DNA of 64,000 bases from assembly GCA_023229945.1 (NCBI GenBank), contig JALNYH010000005.1, forward strand, positions 62,001-126,000, in the 5' to 3' direction. Both the position numbers and the translations under genes were made by a program. Source of the stretch: Arcobacteraceae bacterium. GTDB taxonomy: Bacteria > Campylobacterota > Campylobacteria > Campylobacterales > Arcobacteraceae. Below the pieces are notes generated by a model. It had not been told where the DNA came from, did no database searches, and saw nothing but the letters and a program-made list of their open reading frames with translations. Below, in pieces: positions 7,762 to 17,430 of this stretch; within the stretch, counting starts at the first letter, position 1; each line of letters opens with the position of its first letter.

Positions 7762-9276
7762 TTATTCTTGTTCGTTTTCTAAAAGTTCATGTTTTTTTAT
7801 AGGTTTCATTGCTGGGAACAACAACACATCTCTAATAGAGTGGTTATTTGTAAGCATCATTACAAGTCTGTCTATTCCAATTCCTTCACCAGCAGTTGGA
7901 GCCATACCGTATTTTAACGCTTCAACAAAATCTTCATCCATCTCATGAGCTTCATCATCACCATGCTCTTTTGCTTTTAATTGGTCGTTAAATCTTTCAT
8001 ATTGGTCAACTGGGTCATTAAGCTCACTAAATGCGTTTGCTATTTCTTTACCACCAATAAAAAGCTCAAATCTATCTGTAAGCTCAGGTTCAGCATCATT
8101 TCTTCTTGCAAGTGGAGAAAGTTCAACTGGATAGTGAGTAATAAATGTAGGGTCTATTAGTTTATCTTCAACAAATTCATCAAATAGTACACCATAAAGC
8201 TGTCCAAGATTTAATTTATCATTTGCTTCTAAATTGTTTGATTTTAGAAATGCTAGTATAGCTATTTTATCACCTATAATCTCATTAGGAACATTACCTA
8301 TTTTACTTAATGAATCAATAAGTCTTATTTCTTTAAAGTTTGAAAAGTTAATCTTATTTTCACCATAAGGTAAAACTGTTGGAAGATCAAGGTGATCAAA
8401 AAGATATTCAAAAAGCTCTTTTGTAATATGTATTAAATCTTTATATGTTTTATAAGCCCAATAAAATTCAATACTCGTAAATTCAGGGTTATGTGTAGCA
8501 TCCATACCTTCATTTCTAAAGTTTCTATTGATTTCAAATACAGCTTCAAATCCACCAACTATAAGTCTTTTTAGATAAAGTTCAGGTGCAATTCTCAAAA
8601 ATCGATCAATTCCTAAAGCATTGTGGTGTGTAATAAAAGGTCTTGCATTAGCTCCACCAGCTATTGGGTGCATCATAGGAGTTTCAACTTCCAAGAAACC
8701 TTTGTCCTCAAAAAATCTTCTGATTAATGAAACTATCTTGCTTCTTAAATGGAATGTTTTTCTAACTTCACTATTCATAATAAGATCAAGATATCTTTGT
8801 CTATATCTCATCTCTTTATCTGTTATACCATGAAATTTTTCTGGAAGTGGAGCAATAGCTTTTGTAAGCATAGAAACACTATCTACATGAAGTGATAACT
8901 CACCTTGACCAGTAACAAAAGGATAACCGCTAACTTCTATGATATCTCCAACTTCAAAGTCTTTTTTAAAGACATCATTGTAAAAGCCTTCTGGTAGATT
9001 ATCTCTTGAAAGATAAATTTGTAGAGTATCATACTCATCTTCTATATGTAAAAATGCAGCTTTACCCATAAGTCTAAAAAACTTAATTCTCCCAGCTACA
9101 ATATATATTCTATTCTCATCTCTTTTGTTTTCTAAGTGAACTATATCAGAATTTACATTCTTAAATTTTTTAATTGTTGTATTTCTTTTTGATTCGTTTG
9201 AATATGGATTTATACCAATTTCTTTTAGATGATTTGCTTTTTCAATTCTTTGTTGTACATATATATTATCGAACAA
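7762..9276 (-). CDS. lysS: Lysyl-tRNA synthetase (class II)
   Basis: A 504-residue class II synthetase. The N-terminal OB-fold anticodon-binding domain covers about 55-150 ([21 protein letters not shown]). Motif 2 is [17 protein letters not shown] and motif 3 is [13 protein letters not shown]. The start is TTG at 9274-9276, with AAGGAG six bases upstream. No in-frame ATG is nearby. It follows fur by 9 bp. Confidence 0.97.
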   Translation of the reverse strand: MFDNIYVQQRIEKANHLKEIGINPYSNESKRNTTIKKFKNVNSDIVHLENKRDENRIYIVAGRIKFFRLMGKAAFLHIEDEYDTLQIYLSRDNLPEGFYNDVFKKDFEVGDIIEVSGYPFVTGQGELSLHVDSVSMLTKAIAPLPEKFHGITDKEMRYRQRYLDLIMNSEVRKTFHLRSKIVSLIRRFFEDKGFLEVETPMMHPIAGGANARPFITHHNALGIDRFLRIAPELYLKRLIVGGFEAVFEINRNFRNEGMDATHNPEFTSIEFYWAYKTYKDLIHITKELFEYLFDHLDLPTVLPYGENKINFSNFKEIRLIDSLSKIGNVPNEIIGDKIAILAFLKSNNLEANDKLNLGQLYGVLFDEFVEDKLIDPTFITHYPVELSPLARRNDAEPELTDRFELFIGGKEIANAFSELNDPVDQYERFNDQLKAKEHGDDEAHEMDEDFVEALKYGMAPTAGEGIGIDRLVMMLTNNHSIRDVLLFPAMKPIKKHELLENEQE

Positions 9277-9285
9277 TACTTCTCC

Positions 9286-9729
9286 TTATTTTTTTTGACA
9301 GTCTGAACAAATACCAAAAATTTGCATGTTGTGTGATGTTATATCAAAACCATTTTTTTTAGCTATTTGTTCTTGTTTTTTTTCTATTTCATTATCCATA
9401 AACTCTACTATTTTCCCACATTTGGTACAGATTAAGTGGTCGTGGTGTTTTTTCTTATTTCCTTCATACTTTTTGCCATCTGTTCCAAAAGAGATTGAAG
9501 TGATTAGATTTGCTTCTTCCAAAAAGCCTAAAGTTCTATAAACTGTAGCAATTCCGATATTTGAATCAGGATAATCTTTTTTTACAACATCATGAACTTC
9601 TTCAGCATTTAAGTGTCCATCAATACTAAAAAGAATTTGCAATATAATAGCACGCTGTTCAGTAAACTTCATCCCTTTTTTCTTTAATAAATCTTTGAAA
9701 TCTTCCAATAGTTTATCATCGTTTTGCAT
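9286..9729 (-). CDS. fur: Ferric uptake regulator
   Basis: A 147-residue Fur-family metal-dependent repressor. The winged helix carries HLNAEEVHDVVKK and the recognition helix NIGIATVYRTLGFLEEANLI. The dimerisation part has the metal-site histidines in KKHHDHLICTKCGKIVEF and a C-terminal CSDC, so both structural-zinc CxxC pairs are present. The family also includes PerR and Zur; the location upstream of lysS-glyA supports Fur. It starts 1 bp after cvpA ends, within an apparent cvpA-fur-lysS-glyA operon. Confidence 0.93.
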   Translation of the reverse strand: MQNDDKLLEDFKDLLKKKGMKFTEQRAIILQILFSIDGHLNAEEVHDVVKKDYPDSNIGIATVYRTLGFLEEANLITSISFGTDGKKYEGNKKKHHDHLICTKCGKIVEFMDNEIEKKQEQIAKKNGFDITSHNMQIFGICSDCQKK

Positions 9730-9730
9730 A

Positions 9731-10309
9731 TCAATCCTTTATTTCGTTTTTAATTTCTTCTTTTTTATCTGAGATATTGTTCTTGGTATTGTCTATACCA
9801 TTTTCAATTTTTTTTACAATAGTAGTTGTGTCAATTTGAATAATAATTGAGCCAACTTCTACCAAAAGAGGGTACATAAATGAATTCCCAACTTTTTGTT
9901 CTATTTTATCTTTAATTGCTTCTATTTTAGATAAAGAATAAAAGATAATTGCAAAAATCAAAAATATTTTACCAGCACCAAAAATAATACCAAAAATTCT
10001 ATCAAAAATACCTAAACCACTTAAGCTAAAGATTTTACTAATCAACATACCCAGAGCATAAGTTAGTAGCCAAAAGCACAATACTGAGACTATAAACCCA
10101 ATAAGGAGTACAGTAGATTCATTATCTATTTTGAAAAAACTATCGATTACAGACCCGACATCTTTTGCTATTCTTGAAGCTACGAAAACCCCACCAATAA
10201 TACCAATTAGAGCAAAAACTTCTTTTACAAATCCCCTAAAAAGACCTTTTAATCCAAGTAGTGCTATAAGAATCAAAGTAACAGTATCAAATATATTTAA
10301 ATTTTCCAA
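9731..10309 (-). CDS. CvpA family membrane protein
   Basis: A 192-residue protein with four predicted membrane helices (about 8-40, 60-90, 105-130 and a short one near 145-160) and a charged, lysine/glutamate-rich C-terminus. The N-terminal NIFDTVTLILIALLGLKGLFRGFVKEVFALIG is typical of CvpA, originally tied to colicin V export and to envelope stress. The start is TTG at 10307-10309, with AAGG eight bases upstream. It is the first gene of the minus-strand operon through fur, lysS and glyA. Confidence 0.88.
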   Translation of the reverse strand: MENLNIFDTVTLILIALLGLKGLFRGFVKEVFALIGIIGGVFVASRIAKDVGSVIDSFFKIDNESTVLLIGFIVSVLCFWLLTYALGMLISKIFSLSGLGIFDRIFGIIFGAGKIFLIFAIIFYSLSKIEAIKDKIEQKVGNSFMYPLLVEVGSIIIQIDTTTIVKKIENGIDNTKNNISDKKEEIKNEIKD

Positions 10310-10370
10310 TAAATGCCTTCTTTAAAAATTGTTTGTATTTTATCATAAATCTCTTTAAAGAAATTTGTGA

Positions 10371-10376
10371 TACAAT
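10371..10376 (+). promoter_or_regulatory. Possible extended -10 for ispG
   Basis: TGATACAAT fits an extended -10 (TGN followed by TACAAT). It ends 6 bases before the ispG ATG, so the transcript would start at or next to the start codon. No ribosome site is visible before ispG. Confidence 0.4.
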
Positions 10377-10382
10377 CACGAA

Positions 10383-11444
10383 ATGATAAATAGATATAAA
10401 ACTAAAAAAATTTTTGTTGGTAATGTTGCTATTGGTGGTGATTCACCAGTATCTGTGCAATCTATGACTTATAGTAAAACTGAAGATATCAAAGCAACAA
10501 TTGAGCAAATAAATAGGCTTCATTTTGCAGGAGCTGATATTGTAAGAGTTGCTGTTCCTGATATGGAAGCTGCAAATGCACTAAAAAGTATAAAATCACA
10601 AGTGAAACTTCCAATTGTAGCTGATATTCACTTCAATCATAAATTAGCTTTGGTTGCTTGTGAAGTGGTTGATTGTATTCGTATAAATCCAGGTAATATT
10701 GGCTCAAAAGAGAGAGTTGCAGAAGTAGTAAAAGCTTGTAAGCAAAGAAATATACCTATTAGAATAGGTGTAAATTGTGGTTCACTTGAAGAGCAATTTG
10801 AAAACAAATATGGTCAAAGTGCAGTTGGCATGGTAGCAAGTGCTGAATATAATATCAAATTTTTAGAAGATTTGGGATTTGATGATATCAAAGTCTCTTT
10901 AAAAGCTAGTGATGTACAAAGAACTGTAGAAGCGTATAGACTTCTTCGTCCAAAAAATGATTACCCTTTTCATCTAGGTGTCACAGAAGCTGGAACACTT
11001 TTCCACTCTACTATTAAATCTTCTATTGCACTTGGAAGCTTACTACTTGATGGAATAGGGGATACTTTGAGAGTATCAATTACAGGTGAGTTAGAAAAAG
11101 AGATAGAAGTAGGGCGAGCAATACTGAAAAATAGTGGAGTTATCAAAGATGGGCTTAATATTATTTCATGCCCAACTTGTGGAAGAATAGAAGCTGATTT
11201 GGTAAGTGCGGTAGCAGCGGTGGAAGAAGCTACAAAACATATCAAAAAACCACTCAATATATCTGTAATGGGCTGTGTGGTCAATGCCATAGGTGAAGCA
11301 AAAAGTGCTGATGTGGCAATAGCATACGGAAAAGGTAGTGGGCTTATTATCAAAAAAGGTGAGGTAATAGCAAAATTACCTGAAAATGAATTATTAAAAA
11401 GATTTTTGGAAGAAGTAGAAATTGAAGCAAACAAAGAAGATTAG
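10383..11444 (+). CDS. ispG: 4-hydroxy-3-methylbut-2-en-1-yl diphosphate synthase
   Basis: A 353-residue enzyme of the MEP isoprenoid pathway that reduces the cyclic MEcPP intermediate to HMBPP. The TIM-barrel part opens with [20 protein letters not shown]. The Fe-S part holds the three cluster ligands C263, C266 (SCPTCGR) and C298 ([11 protein letters not shown]), plus E305. Length fits the compact bacterial form. It overlaps the following GH17 gene by 23 bp. It diverges from cvpA across 73 bp. Confidence 0.97.
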   Translation: MINRYKTKKIFVGNVAIGGDSPVSVQSMTYSKTEDIKATIEQINRLHFAGADIVRVAVPDMEAANALKSIKSQVKLPIVADIHFNHKLALVACEVVDCIRINPGNIGSKERVAEVVKACKQRNIPIRIGVNCGSLEEQFENKYGQSAVGMVASAEYNIKFLEDLGFDDIKVSLKASDVQRTVEAYRLLRPKNDYPFHLGVTEAGTLFHSTIKSSIALGSLLLDGIGDTLRVSITGELEKEIEVGRAILKNSGVIKDGLNIISCPTCGRIEADLVSAVAAVEEATKHIKKPLNISVMGCVVNAIGEAKSADVAIAYGKGSGLIIKKGEVIAKLPENELLKRFLEEVEIEANKED

Positions 11445-13356
11445 TATATATCCAAAGTTTTTCTTTTTTTGGGTGTATACATTTGGGATTGTATTGCTTT
11501 TTGCTTTTTACAATTTTGTTGGTAAACCTTCAAGTCTTGATGATTCTTATAAGTTTAGTGATAAGCTACAAAGTATCTCTTATGCACCATTTAAATACAA
11601 TGAATCCCCAATGGATTTGGTAAATGGTTTTGTAATTCCTGATGAGAGAATTGATAAAGATTTAGAACTTTTATCAAAACATTTCCAATCTATTAGAATC
11701 TATTCGGTAAATGGGCTTGAAGCTGTTCCTAAATATGCACGAAAACATGGATTGAAAGTCTTGCTTGGTGTTTGGGTATGTGCTGATGAAGAAGTAACTC
11801 AAAAAGAGCTTCAAACTATGCTAAAACTTGTAAAAGAATATCCAGATGTAATATCAGCCGTTGTAGTAGGAAATGAAGTTTTACTTCGCCGTGAAATGAG
11901 TGGTGAGAAACTAGCATCATATATCAAGTGGGTAAAAGAAAATGTGACTAATATCCCTGTAACTTACGCTGATGTTTGGGAATTCTGGCTCAAAAATCAA
12001 AATCTTGCACCATTAGTCGATTTTGTAACTATTCATATATTGCCTTATTGGGAAGATAATCCAGTTTCTATAGATAGTGCTTTGGAGCATATTAAAGCTA
12101 CACATTTGGAAGTTTCAAATATATTAAAAGATAAAGAGATTTTAATAGGTGAGACAGGATGGCCAAGTGAAGGTAGGATGAGAGGTGCATCACTTCCAAG
12201 TCCTATCACTCAAGCTGAGTTTTTTAGAGGATTTTTGAAAATAGCTGATGAAAATAACTGGAATTATAATATTATAGAAGCTTTTGACCAGCCTTGGAAG
12301 AGATCTAGTGAAGGTGCAGTTGGTGGATACTGGGGAATTTATGACAAAAACTCTATGGACAAAAATACTATATGGGGAGATGTGAGTGAATTTGACAATA
12401 CAAACAAACTTTTTTTCTTTTCTGTAGTTGTTTTTTTATCATCACTTATATTTTTGTTGAGAACAAATAGCAATAATTTTATAAATATTGGTGCTATTAT
12501 ATTTGCATTAATTGGTTCAACACTTTTGATATTTCAAATAAATCAATATTTTATTACATCCAAAGATATTGTAGATTATATTCGCTCTTTGGTTTTTACT
12601 ATATTGTTATTTATCCTTTATTTTGGTGTAATAGATAGTTTTACAAAAGTTATCCAATCTAAGAGCATATTGAGATTATTTGATATATCAAAAATTGGTG
12701 TTGTTTTTGTGATAGTTGTTGGGTCAATTTCTTTGTTTTTAGATGGAAGATATAGAAGCTTTGAAAATTATGCATTAATGCTAAGTGTTTTATCTTTAGG
12801 TATTTTGTATTTTCACAAAACAATCACTCAAATAGATTTAAAAAACTTTAAAAAACTATCATTTATGACACTTGCAATCTGTGGTCTAGGTATCATATAT
12901 ATTGAAGGTTTTGAAAATATACAAGCTATTGTATGGGTTATTTTATCATTTGTGTTTGCTGGTATTTTGTATTTAGATACAAAATACACTTCACTAAAGA
13001 TTTTTTATCCGTATATTACAGTTACTTTAGTATTTGGGTTGATTATTTATATGATAAGAGCTACAATATTTGTAAATTCAGATTATGTTTTGATTTGTGA
13101 AAATAATCCAGATAGTTTGGTGTGTGGGATAAGAGCACTTCTTGGATATTTGGTTTACAATCAATATTTAGGATTTATATCAGCACTTTTTGGTTTGATG
13201 TTTGTTTGGCTTAGAAAAATTTTTTTGGCATATATGTCATTGATTTTTGCTTTAGTGGCTATTTTGTTTTTTAATGCAAACATTGGTGTAATAGTTTTTG
13301 TTTTGTCTTTATTGGTGATTGATTTGATGGATAAAAATAAAACAGTTACAGTATAA
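11422..13356 (+). CDS. Membrane-anchored GH17-type beta-glucan enzyme
   Basis: A 644-residue protein in three parts: one N-terminal membrane helix (13-32), an extracytoplasmic glycoside hydrolase family 17 domain (about 50-315), and a C-terminal block (330-640) of about nine or ten membrane helices. The GH17 catalytic residues are visible: acid/base E152 in VVVGNEV and nucleophile E244 in [11 protein letters not shown]. Family members cleave or transfer beta-1,3-glucan. Membrane-linked bacterial forms are thought to be transglycosylases that shape periplasmic or exported glucans. No glucan synthase (GT2) is nearby, so the substrate is open. It overlaps ispG by 23 bp, so translation is probably coupled, with no functional link evident. 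Confidence 0.82.
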   Translation: MKQTKKISIYPKFFFFWVYTFGIVLLFAFYNFVGKPSSLDDSYKFSDKLQSISYAPFKYNESPMDLVNGFVIPDERIDKDLELLSKHFQSIRIYSVNGLEAVPKYARKHGLKVLLGVWVCADEEVTQKELQTMLKLVKEYPDVISAVVVGNEVLLRREMSGEKLASYIKWVKENVTNIPVTYADVWEFWLKNQNLAPLVDFVTIHILPYWEDNPVSIDSALEHIKATHLEVSNILKDKEILIGETGWPSEGRMRGASLPSPITQAEFFRGFLKIADENNWNYNIIEAFDQPWKRSSEGAVGGYWGIYDKNSMDKNTIWGDVSEFDNTNKLFFFSVVVFLSSLIFLLRTNSNNFINIGAIIFALIGSTLLIFQINQYFITSKDIVDYIRSLVFTILLFILYFGVIDSFTKVIQSKSILRLFDISKIGVVFVIVVGSISLFLDGRYRSFENYALMLSVLSLGILYFHKTITQIDLKNFKKLSFMTLAICGLGIIYIEGFENIQAIVWVILSFVFAGILYLDTKYTSLKIFYPYITVTLVFGLIIYMIRATIFVNSDYVLICENNPDSLVCGIRALLGYLVYNQYLGFISALFGLMFVWLRKIFLAYMSLIFALVAILFFNANIGVIVFVLSLLVIDLMDKNKTVTV

Positions 13357-13408
13357 GTAAAAAGATGATAAAATACTTTCATTAAAATTTGAAATATTAG
13401 GGTAGTTT

Positions 13409-14911
13409 TTGGATACAGTTTACAATATAAATATAGAAAGGGCTGTTTTAAGCTCAATACTTTTTAGTCCTGAGATAATAGAAGATGTTATGGGGGTTTT
13501 GAAACCAAATGATTTCTATCTTCCAGCTCATCAAAAGATTTTTAGTACTATGCAATTACTTCATAAAGAAGATTTGCCAATAGATGAAGAGTTTATTCGT
13601 ACCAAAATCAAACAAACAAAAAACTCTATGGACAAAGGTTTCAAAGGGAATAAAAATGATTTGAAGGGTAACAATTCTGATTTCGATGAATCAATCTTAA
13701 TAGAAATACTCTCAGCAAATCCTATTACAAATACAACAGCATATATAGAACAAATCAAAGATAGTGCAGTCAAAAGAGAACTAGCTTCTTTGGCAAATAG
13801 TATCAAAAAAGTAGCTATTGAAGATGAAATGCCATCAAGTGAAGCTTTGGATTTTGTACAAAATGAGCTTTATAAAATAAGTGTAAACTCAGCAAATAGT
13901 GAACTAAAAGATATGCCACATATTGCTGCAGATACTCTAGCTTATATCAAAAAAATGAAAGAAATGGGTAATAAATACCTAACAGGTGAGACTACTGGTT
14001 TTGATGATTTGGATAGAAGAACTACAGGATTTAATGCTGGGGATTTGGTTATTATAGCAGCTCGTCCAGCTATGGGAAAAACTGCACTTACACTTAATAT
14101 GGCATTAAAAAATATCGAGAATAATAGAGGTGTTATTATATTTTCATTAGAGATGCCAAGTGAACAGCTTATGCTAAGACTTCTTAGTGCAAAAACTTCA
14201 ATTCCACTACAAAATCTCAGAAAAGGTGACCTTGATGATATGCAATGGAGTCGTTTGACAGTGGCTTTGGAAGATTTGCGAACAAAAAGGCTGTTTGTAG
14301 ATGATGGCGGAAGTATAAATATAAACCAACTCCGTGCAAGAGTGAGAAAACTAGCAACAAATCCTGATAATAAAATCTCTATGGTAATCATAGACTACCT
14401 ACAGCTTATGACAGGAAGTGGAGCAGGAAAAGATAGACACTTAGAAGTGAGTGAGATAAGTCGTGGACTTAAAATGCTAGCAAGAGAGCTTAAAATCCCA
14501 GTAATCGCACTTTCTCAGCTAAACCGTGGACTTGAAAACAGACCAGATAAAAGACCAATGCTAAGTGACTTAAGGGAATCTGGGGCAATAGAGCAAGATG
14601 CGGATATTATCATGTTTGTATATCGTGATGATGTATATAAAGAAAGAGACGAAGCCAAAAAAGAAAAAGAAGCCAAAGATAAGGGTGTGGAATACAAAAG
14701 TGCCTTTGTAAACAAGCCTGAAGAAGAAGCTGAGGTAATTATAGGAAAACAAAGAAATGGACCAATTGGTACAGTAAAATTGATTTTCCAAAAAAACTTT
14801 ACAAGATTTGTCAATTCACATTCATCAAGAGATAGTATTCCTATTGAGACTGTTTTTGAGACTATGGATACTTCACATGACACAAAAGTGGATATGCCAG
14901 ACATTCTATAA
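13409..14911 (+). CDS. dnaB: Replicative DNA helicase
   Basis: A 500-residue hexameric fork helicase. The N-terminal primase-interacting domain starts NIERAVLSSILFSPE. The RecA-like domain has Walker A RPAMGKTA (219-226, K224), Walker B MVIIDYLQLM, and SQLNRGLENRPDKRPMLSDL with the R-finger segment. The N-domain carries a low-complexity Lys/Asn/Gly insertion (about 70-93). The start is TTG at 13409, with an AGGG ribosome site upstream and an in-frame stop just before, so no longer form is possible. No intein is present. Confidence 0.95.
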   Translation: MDTVYNINIERAVLSSILFSPEIIEDVMGVLKPNDFYLPAHQKIFSTMQLLHKEDLPIDEEFIRTKIKQTKNSMDKGFKGNKNDLKGNNSDFDESILIEILSANPITNTTAYIEQIKDSAVKRELASLANSIKKVAIEDEMPSSEALDFVQNELYKISVNSANSELKDMPHIAADTLAYIKKMKEMGNKYLTGETTGFDDLDRRTTGFNAGDLVIIAARPAMGKTALTLNMALKNIENNRGVIIFSLEMPSEQLMLRLLSAKTSIPLQNLRKGDLDDMQWSRLTVALEDLRTKRLFVDDGGSININQLRARVRKLATNPDNKISMVIIDYLQLMTGSGAGKDRHLEVSEISRGLKMLARELKIPVIALSQLNRGLENRPDKRPMLSDLRESGAIEQDADIIMFVYRDDVYKERDEAKKEKEAKDKGVEYKSAFVNKPEEEAEVIIGKQRNGPIGTVKLIFQKNFTRFVNSHSSRDSIPIETVFETMDTSHDTKVDMPDIL

Positions 14912-14912
14912 G

Positions 14913-15025
14913 AACTAATAATTAAGAACTAATAGTTAATAATTGTGGAGTTGCTTTGCAACTTTTTTATAATATCGCTTTAGCGATTCGTAAATTGTTA
15001 GTTATTCATTATTAGTTGTTAGTTT
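14913..15025. repeat. REP-like palindromic element, copy 1
   Basis: AT-rich outer arms (14913-14944 and 14992-15025) are imperfect inverted copies. Between them are two hairpins: GTTGC-TTT-GCAAC at 14950-14962 and ATCGC-TTTA-GCGAT at 14974-14987. The right arm contains ATTATTAGTTGTTAGTT, identical in copy 2 and found as its reverse complement in copy 3. It starts right after the dnaB stop. Confidence 0.8.
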
Positions 15026-15079
15026 AGATATTAAGCTATTTGTTGGTACAATTTTACAAATTAATTTGAGGAGAATATT

Positions 15080-15319
15080 ATGGGTATGCCAGGTGGAATG
15101 GAATGGGTTATTATAGCAGTTATCGTGCTTTTACTTTTTGGTGGTAAAAAAATACCAGAACTTGCTAAAGGTTTGGGTGCAGGTATTAAGAACTTCAAAA
15201 ATGCTGTAAAAGAAGATGAAGTAGCTGAAAATAAACCAGCTCAAAATATAGAAAATAGTACAACAACTGCTGAAGCTAAAAAAGAAGAACCAGTAAAAAC
15301 TGAAACAAAAAATAGTTAA
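15080..15319 (+). CDS. tatA: Sec-independent translocase protein TatA
   Basis: A 79-residue pore-forming subunit of the twin-arginine export system. It has a short N-terminal membrane helix (about 8-22, [20 protein letters not shown]), the FGGKKIPE hinge, an amphipathic helix ([15 protein letters not shown]), and an acidic, lysine-rich tail. The start has a strong GAGGAG ribosome site. tatB and tatC are not here. It is followed 14 bp later by argS. The window also encodes a Tat-type Fe-S protein at 56.2 kb. Confidence 0.93.
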   Translation: MGMPGGMEWVIIAVIVLLLFGGKKIPELAKGLGAGIKNFKNAVKEDEVAENKPAQNIENSTTTAEAKKEEPVKTETKNS

Positions 15320-15333
15320 TTTAGGAATTTTAT

Positions 15334-16926
15334 TTGCAAGAGATTATCAAAAGTATTATTGAAACTAAAATTGGCAAAAGTGTCGTTTTGGAAAAACCAA
15401 AAGATATCAAACTTGGACACTTTGCTACACCTGTTGCTTTTTCTTTGGCTAAAGAGTACAAAAAAGCTCCAAATGCAATAGCTTCAGAATTGGCATCTTT
15501 ATTTGATAGTGATGAAGAGTTTGAAAGTGTAACAGCAGTTAATGGCTTTATTAATCTTAAACTTTCACTAGGTTTTTTGGAGAAGTTGAGTTTGTCTGCG
15601 TTGTCTGATGAAGCATCTTTTGCAAAAGGTAGTCCAAAAGAGGGTAAAATTCTTTTAGAATTTGTGAGTGCAAACCCAACAGGTCCTCTTCATATAGGTC
15701 ATGCTAGAGGGGCAATATTTGGTGATGCTCTTTTGAAAGTTGGTAAATATTTGGGTTATGATATCACTAGTGAATATTATATCAATGACGCTGGAGCTCA
15801 GATTGACTTGCTTGGAGTTTCACTTTATCTTGCAGCAAAAGAGTATATTCTAAAAGAAGATGTCGTCTATCCTGAAGCTTACTATAGAGGCGAGTATTTA
15901 ATAGACCTTGCAAATGAAGCTTGTGAAATTTATGGAAAAGATGTTTTCCATGATGCAACAAAACTTGATGAGTTGATAGAATTTTCAAAAAACAAAGTAA
16001 TGGAAATTATCAAAAAAGACTTAGGCGATATTGGTATAAGCTTTGATTATTTTGTAAGTGAAAAATCTTTGTATGATAGATGGGAAAGTACAAAAGAGGT
16101 ATTAGAAAAAAACAACTCTTTGTATGAAAAAGATGATAGAATATGGCTTAGATCTAGTGAGCTTGGTGATGAAAAAGATAGAGTTGTTGTACGAGAAAAT
16201 GGAGTACCTACTTATCTAGCTGGTGATATAATATACCACAAAAACAAGTTTGATAGAGGGTATGACCATTATATCAATATCTGGGGTGCTGATCATCATG
16301 GGTATATCCCTAGAGTAAAAGCAGCTGTAGGATTTTTGGGTTATGACTCATCTAAACTTGAAGTTTTGCTTTCTCAAATGGTATCATTACTCAAAGATGG
16401 TGAGCCATACAAAATGAGCAAAAGAGCTGGAAATGTAATACTTATGAGTGATATAACAGAAGAAATTGGTAGTGATGCTTTGAGATTTATATTTTTGACA
16501 AGAAAAAGTGATACTCACTTGGAATTTGATATAAATATGCTTAAAAATCAAGATTCATCAAATCCAATATTTTATATCAATTATGCTCATGCAAGAATAA
16601 ATCAATTATTTGAAAAAGCAGGATTAAAAGCAGATGATGTAAAATCATCACAACTAAACTATGACATATCTCAAGAGGCAAAAGATTTATTGTATGAGGC
16701 ATTATTACTTCCTGATATTTTGCATGAAGCATTTAATAAAAGAGATTTTCAAAAAATTACAGATTATTTATATAATCTTTCATCATCTGTTCATAAGTTT
16801 TATAATTCTCAAAAGATAGTAGATGATATTTCTCAAAATAGTTATTTAAAAGTTCTTTCAACTTGTGCATTATCGATAAGAGTTGGATTAAAATTACTTG
16901 GAATTCAAGCAAAGGATAAAATGTAA
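15334..16926 (+). CDS. argS: Arginyl-tRNA synthetase
   Basis: A 530-residue class I synthetase. The HIGH signature lies in SANPTGPLHIGHARGA (HIGH at 120-123) and KMSKR at about 360-364. The N-terminal Add-1 domain is present though short, and the C-terminal DALR anticodon domain ends VGLKLLGIQAKDKM. The start is TTG at 15334, with AGGA seven bases before it. Its stop overlaps the ATG of a small membrane-protein gene (TAATG). Confidence 0.96.
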   Translation: MQEIIKSIIETKIGKSVVLEKPKDIKLGHFATPVAFSLAKEYKKAPNAIASELASLFDSDEEFESVTAVNGFINLKLSLGFLEKLSLSALSDEASFAKGSPKEGKILLEFVSANPTGPLHIGHARGAIFGDALLKVGKYLGYDITSEYYINDAGAQIDLLGVSLYLAAKEYILKEDVVYPEAYYRGEYLIDLANEACEIYGKDVFHDATKLDELIEFSKNKVMEIIKKDLGDIGISFDYFVSEKSLYDRWESTKEVLEKNNSLYEKDDRIWLRSSELGDEKDRVVVRENGVPTYLAGDIIYHKNKFDRGYDHYINIWGADHHGYIPRVKAAVGFLGYDSSKLEVLLSQMVSLLKDGEPYKMSKRAGNVILMSDITEEIGSDALRFIFLTRKSDTHLEFDINMLKNQDSSNPIFYINYAHARINQLFEKAGLKADDVKSSQLNYDISQEAKDLLYEALLLPDILHEAFNKRDFQKITDYLYNLSSSVHKFYNSQKIVDDISQNSYLKVLSTCALSIRVGLKLLGIQAKDKM

Positions 16927-17051
16927 TGAAATGGGTTTGGATTGGTTTACTAGTTGGTTTTGTTGCATTTGTATTTATTACAGGGTATCGTGGTGGAGCG
17001 CAAGAAGCTACAGCCAACTATAACAAAATATTAAGACCAAGTGCCGAATAA
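16926..17051 (+). CDS. Small single-span membrane protein (41 aa)
   Basis: An overlooked frame of 41 residues beginning MKWVWIGLLVGFVAFVFITG and ending KILRPSAE. Residues 3-20 form one membrane helix, followed by a short polar tail with Arg and Lys that suggests a cytoplasmic C-terminus. Its ATG shares one base with the argS stop, a usual sign of coupled translation, and a strong hairpin follows 8 bp after its stop. Codon use looks like its neighbours. I do not know a family, and the function is unknown. Confidence 0.65.
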   Translation: MKWVWIGLLVGFVAFVFITGYRGGAQEATANYNKILRPSAE

Positions 17052-17059
17052 AATAGCTT

Positions 17060-17091
17060 GAGTAGAACAAGTTTAATAAACTGTTCTACTC
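17060..17091. terminator. Hairpin between convergent genes
   Basis: A perfect 10-bp stem, GAGTAGAACA with TGTTCTACTC, encloses a second GTTT/AAAC stem. It lies between the ends of the small membrane-protein gene (plus) and rsfS (minus). The T-rich stretch is on the minus-strand exit side (AAGCTATTTTATT), so it probably terminates rsfS and may serve both directions. Confidence 0.75.
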
Positions 17092-17106
17092 TAACACAAT
17101 AAAGTA

Positions 17107-17430
17107 TTATCTATTTTGAGCTATTTCAGCCAAAAAATCATCCAAATGATATCTTTGTCTATATCCTTCACTTATCAAATGAACCATAATATCACCCAAG
17201 TCCACAACAGTCCAATTTTCATCTTCATCTACTCTTAAAAACTCTTCACCAAGTGGTTTTAGTTTAATTTTCAATTCATCTTGTAAAGAAAATGCATGTC
17301 TGCTATTTAAAGTCGTAGCTACTACTACAAAATCAACCATATAGTTTTTGTCTCTTACATCAAAAACCTCTATGTTCTCACCTTTTTTCTCATCTAGTAT
17401 TTGTACTATTTTTTGTATTCTTTTTTCCAA
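17107..17430 (-). CDS. rsfS: Ribosome silencing factor
   Basis: A 107-residue RsfS (formerly YbeB/Iojap) protein. The family binds ribosomal protein L14 and blocks 30S-50S joining when nutrients are low. Landmarks are ENIEVFDVRDKNYMVDFVVVATTLNSRHAFS, EDENWTVVDLGDIMVHLI and RQRYHLDDFL. The start is TTG at 17428-17430, inside the end of nadD (25-bp overlap). The nadD-rsfS pairing is widespread in bacteria. Confidence 0.93.
   Translation of the reverse strand: MEKRIQKIVQILDEKKGENIEVFDVRDKNYMVDFVVVATTLNSRHAFSLQDELKIKLKPLGEEFLRVDEDENWTVVDLGDIMVHLISEGYRQRYHLDDFLAEIAQNR

Noticed and set aside
10970..11434. Minus-strand 154-residue frame inside ispG
   Set aside because: ispG carries all expected cluster ligands on the other strand. 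This is an antisense shadow with Ser/Ile-rich content.
13942..14904. Long minus-strand frames inside dnaB (149 and 129 residues)
   Set aside because: They lie opposite conserved helicase motifs and have no ribosome site or family features.
14950..14987. Two hairpins after dnaB as simple terminators
   Set aside because: The same two-hairpin plan with different stems recurs at other loci with shared arms, so a repeat element explains them better. Termination as a side effect is possible.
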